Assembly: GCA_012032975.1 (NCBI GenBank)
Contig: JAAUPU010000226.1
Span: forward strand, 1 to 5,865
DNA: 5,865 bases
Direction: 5' to 3'
From: Caldilineaceae bacterium
GTDB lineage: Bacteria; Chloroflexota; Anaerolineae; Caldilineales; Caldilineaceae
A model generated the notes under the pieces. The model saw nothing but the letters and a program-made list of their open reading frames with translations. It was not told where the DNA came from and did no database searches. Made by a program: the position numbers and the translations under genes. Shown piece after piece: positions 5,610 to 5,865 of this stretch; the first letter of the stretch is position 1, and every line of letters starts with the position of its first letter.

Positions 5610-5638
5610 TTGACAAAATCCAGGCAAAACGTTACAAT
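5610..5638 (+). promoter_or_regulatory. Near-consensus sigma-70 promoter of ssb
   Basis: A perfect TTGACA (5610-5615), a 17-bp spacer and TACAAT (5633-5638, five of six). The predicted start near 5645 leaves a leader of about 87 nt. The rest of the 334-base intergenic region (5398-5731) holds only the divergent hydrolase promoter and a possible imperfect LexA-like site at 5582-5593. Confidence 0.8.
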
Positions 5639-5731
5639 CATGGCGCAGTTTACTTCCCCCCACCATGGCGATCGAAGCCAGAATCATGACCTACATCTCT
5701 GTCGGTCGCACCCGCACAAAGGAGCAAACGA

Positions 5732-5865
5732 ATGTACCAGCAGATTACGTTGATCGGAAATTTGGGCAGTGATCCAGAGATGCGCTACACGCCGAGCGGT
5801 GTGCCGGTGACCAGCTTTAGTGTGGCGGTCAACAAACGTTGGACCGGCCAGGATGGACAGCAGCA
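5732..5865 (+). CDS. ssb: Single-stranded DNA-binding protein, N-terminal part (runs off window end)
   Basis: SSB coats single-stranded DNA in replication, repair and recombination. The 44 visible residues are a textbook OB-fold start: MYQQITLIGNLGSDPEMRYT, then PSGVPVTSFSVAVNKRW. The start is supported by AAAGGAG (5718-5724) with 7 nt of spacing. The rest of the OB fold and the acidic C-terminal tail lie beyond the edge, so length and class cannot be judged. It is transcribed from its own promoter, divergent from the hydrolase gene. Confidence 0.95.
   Translation, partial: MYQQITLIGNLGSDPEMRYTPSGVPVTSFSVAVNKRWTGQDGQQ

Noticed and set aside
5665..5772. A 35-residue frame overlapping the ssb start
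   Set aside because: It has no ribosome binding site (C-rich upstream) and no recognisable sequence; it is most likely a shadow of the leader and ssb.

Overview
The window looks like a piece of a Chloroflexota chromosome, probably Caldilineae or Anaerolineae. The reasons are a moderately high GC content, a secreted protein of a type common in that phylum ending in a hydrophobic YRLFAPFIIK tail, an orphan Flp-type pilin, a stand-alone C4 zinc-ribbon coiled-coil protein and a long-form hibernation factor. The phylum is an inference from gene style, not from a marker gene. Most of the content is housekeeping or regulatory. There is no mobile element, CRISPR array, tRNA or rRNA that I can recognise.

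Layout. 1-795 (+) is the 3' end of a large secreted protein, probably the C-terminal part of a subtilisin-like (S8) peptidase. It converges on a minus-strand gene at 926-1631 for a coiled-coil plus C4 zinc-ribbon protein, and an intrinsic terminator at 812-831 serves that gene. The zinc-ribbon gene is split by a one-base frameshift. A divergent promoter region (about 1632-1892) separates it from a plus-strand cluster: a NarL/FixJ response regulator (1893-2651) carrying two mutually compensating one-base frameshifts, a 52-residue Flp-like pilin (2727-2885), and a ComF-family phosphoribosyltransferase (2916-3686). The short gaps suggest the three are co-transcribed.

A 388-base gene-free stretch follows. 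It holds a near-consensus sigma-70 promoter (3773-3801), then a leader of about 265 nt with several predicted hairpins and a G-quadruplex motif on the minus strand. The leader runs into the gene for long-form ribosome hibernation promoting factor (4075-4647). A perfect 17-bp hairpin terminator (4677-4713) is shared with the convergent minus-strand gene for an isochorismatase/nicotinamidase-like cysteine hydrolase (4774-5397). That gene and the start of ssb (5732 onward, cut by the window edge) diverge from a 334-base intergenic region with one good promoter for each direction.

How the genes work together. The response regulator, Flp pilin and ComF could form a surface-pilus or DNA-uptake unit, but this rests only on gene order. 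The hibernation factor, hydrolase and SSB look like independent transcription units. The most notable sequence-level observations are three single-base indels in about 1 kb across two neighbouring divergent genes, the orphan pilin, and the long structured leader of the hibernation-factor gene. I did not find clear evidence of an undescribed system.
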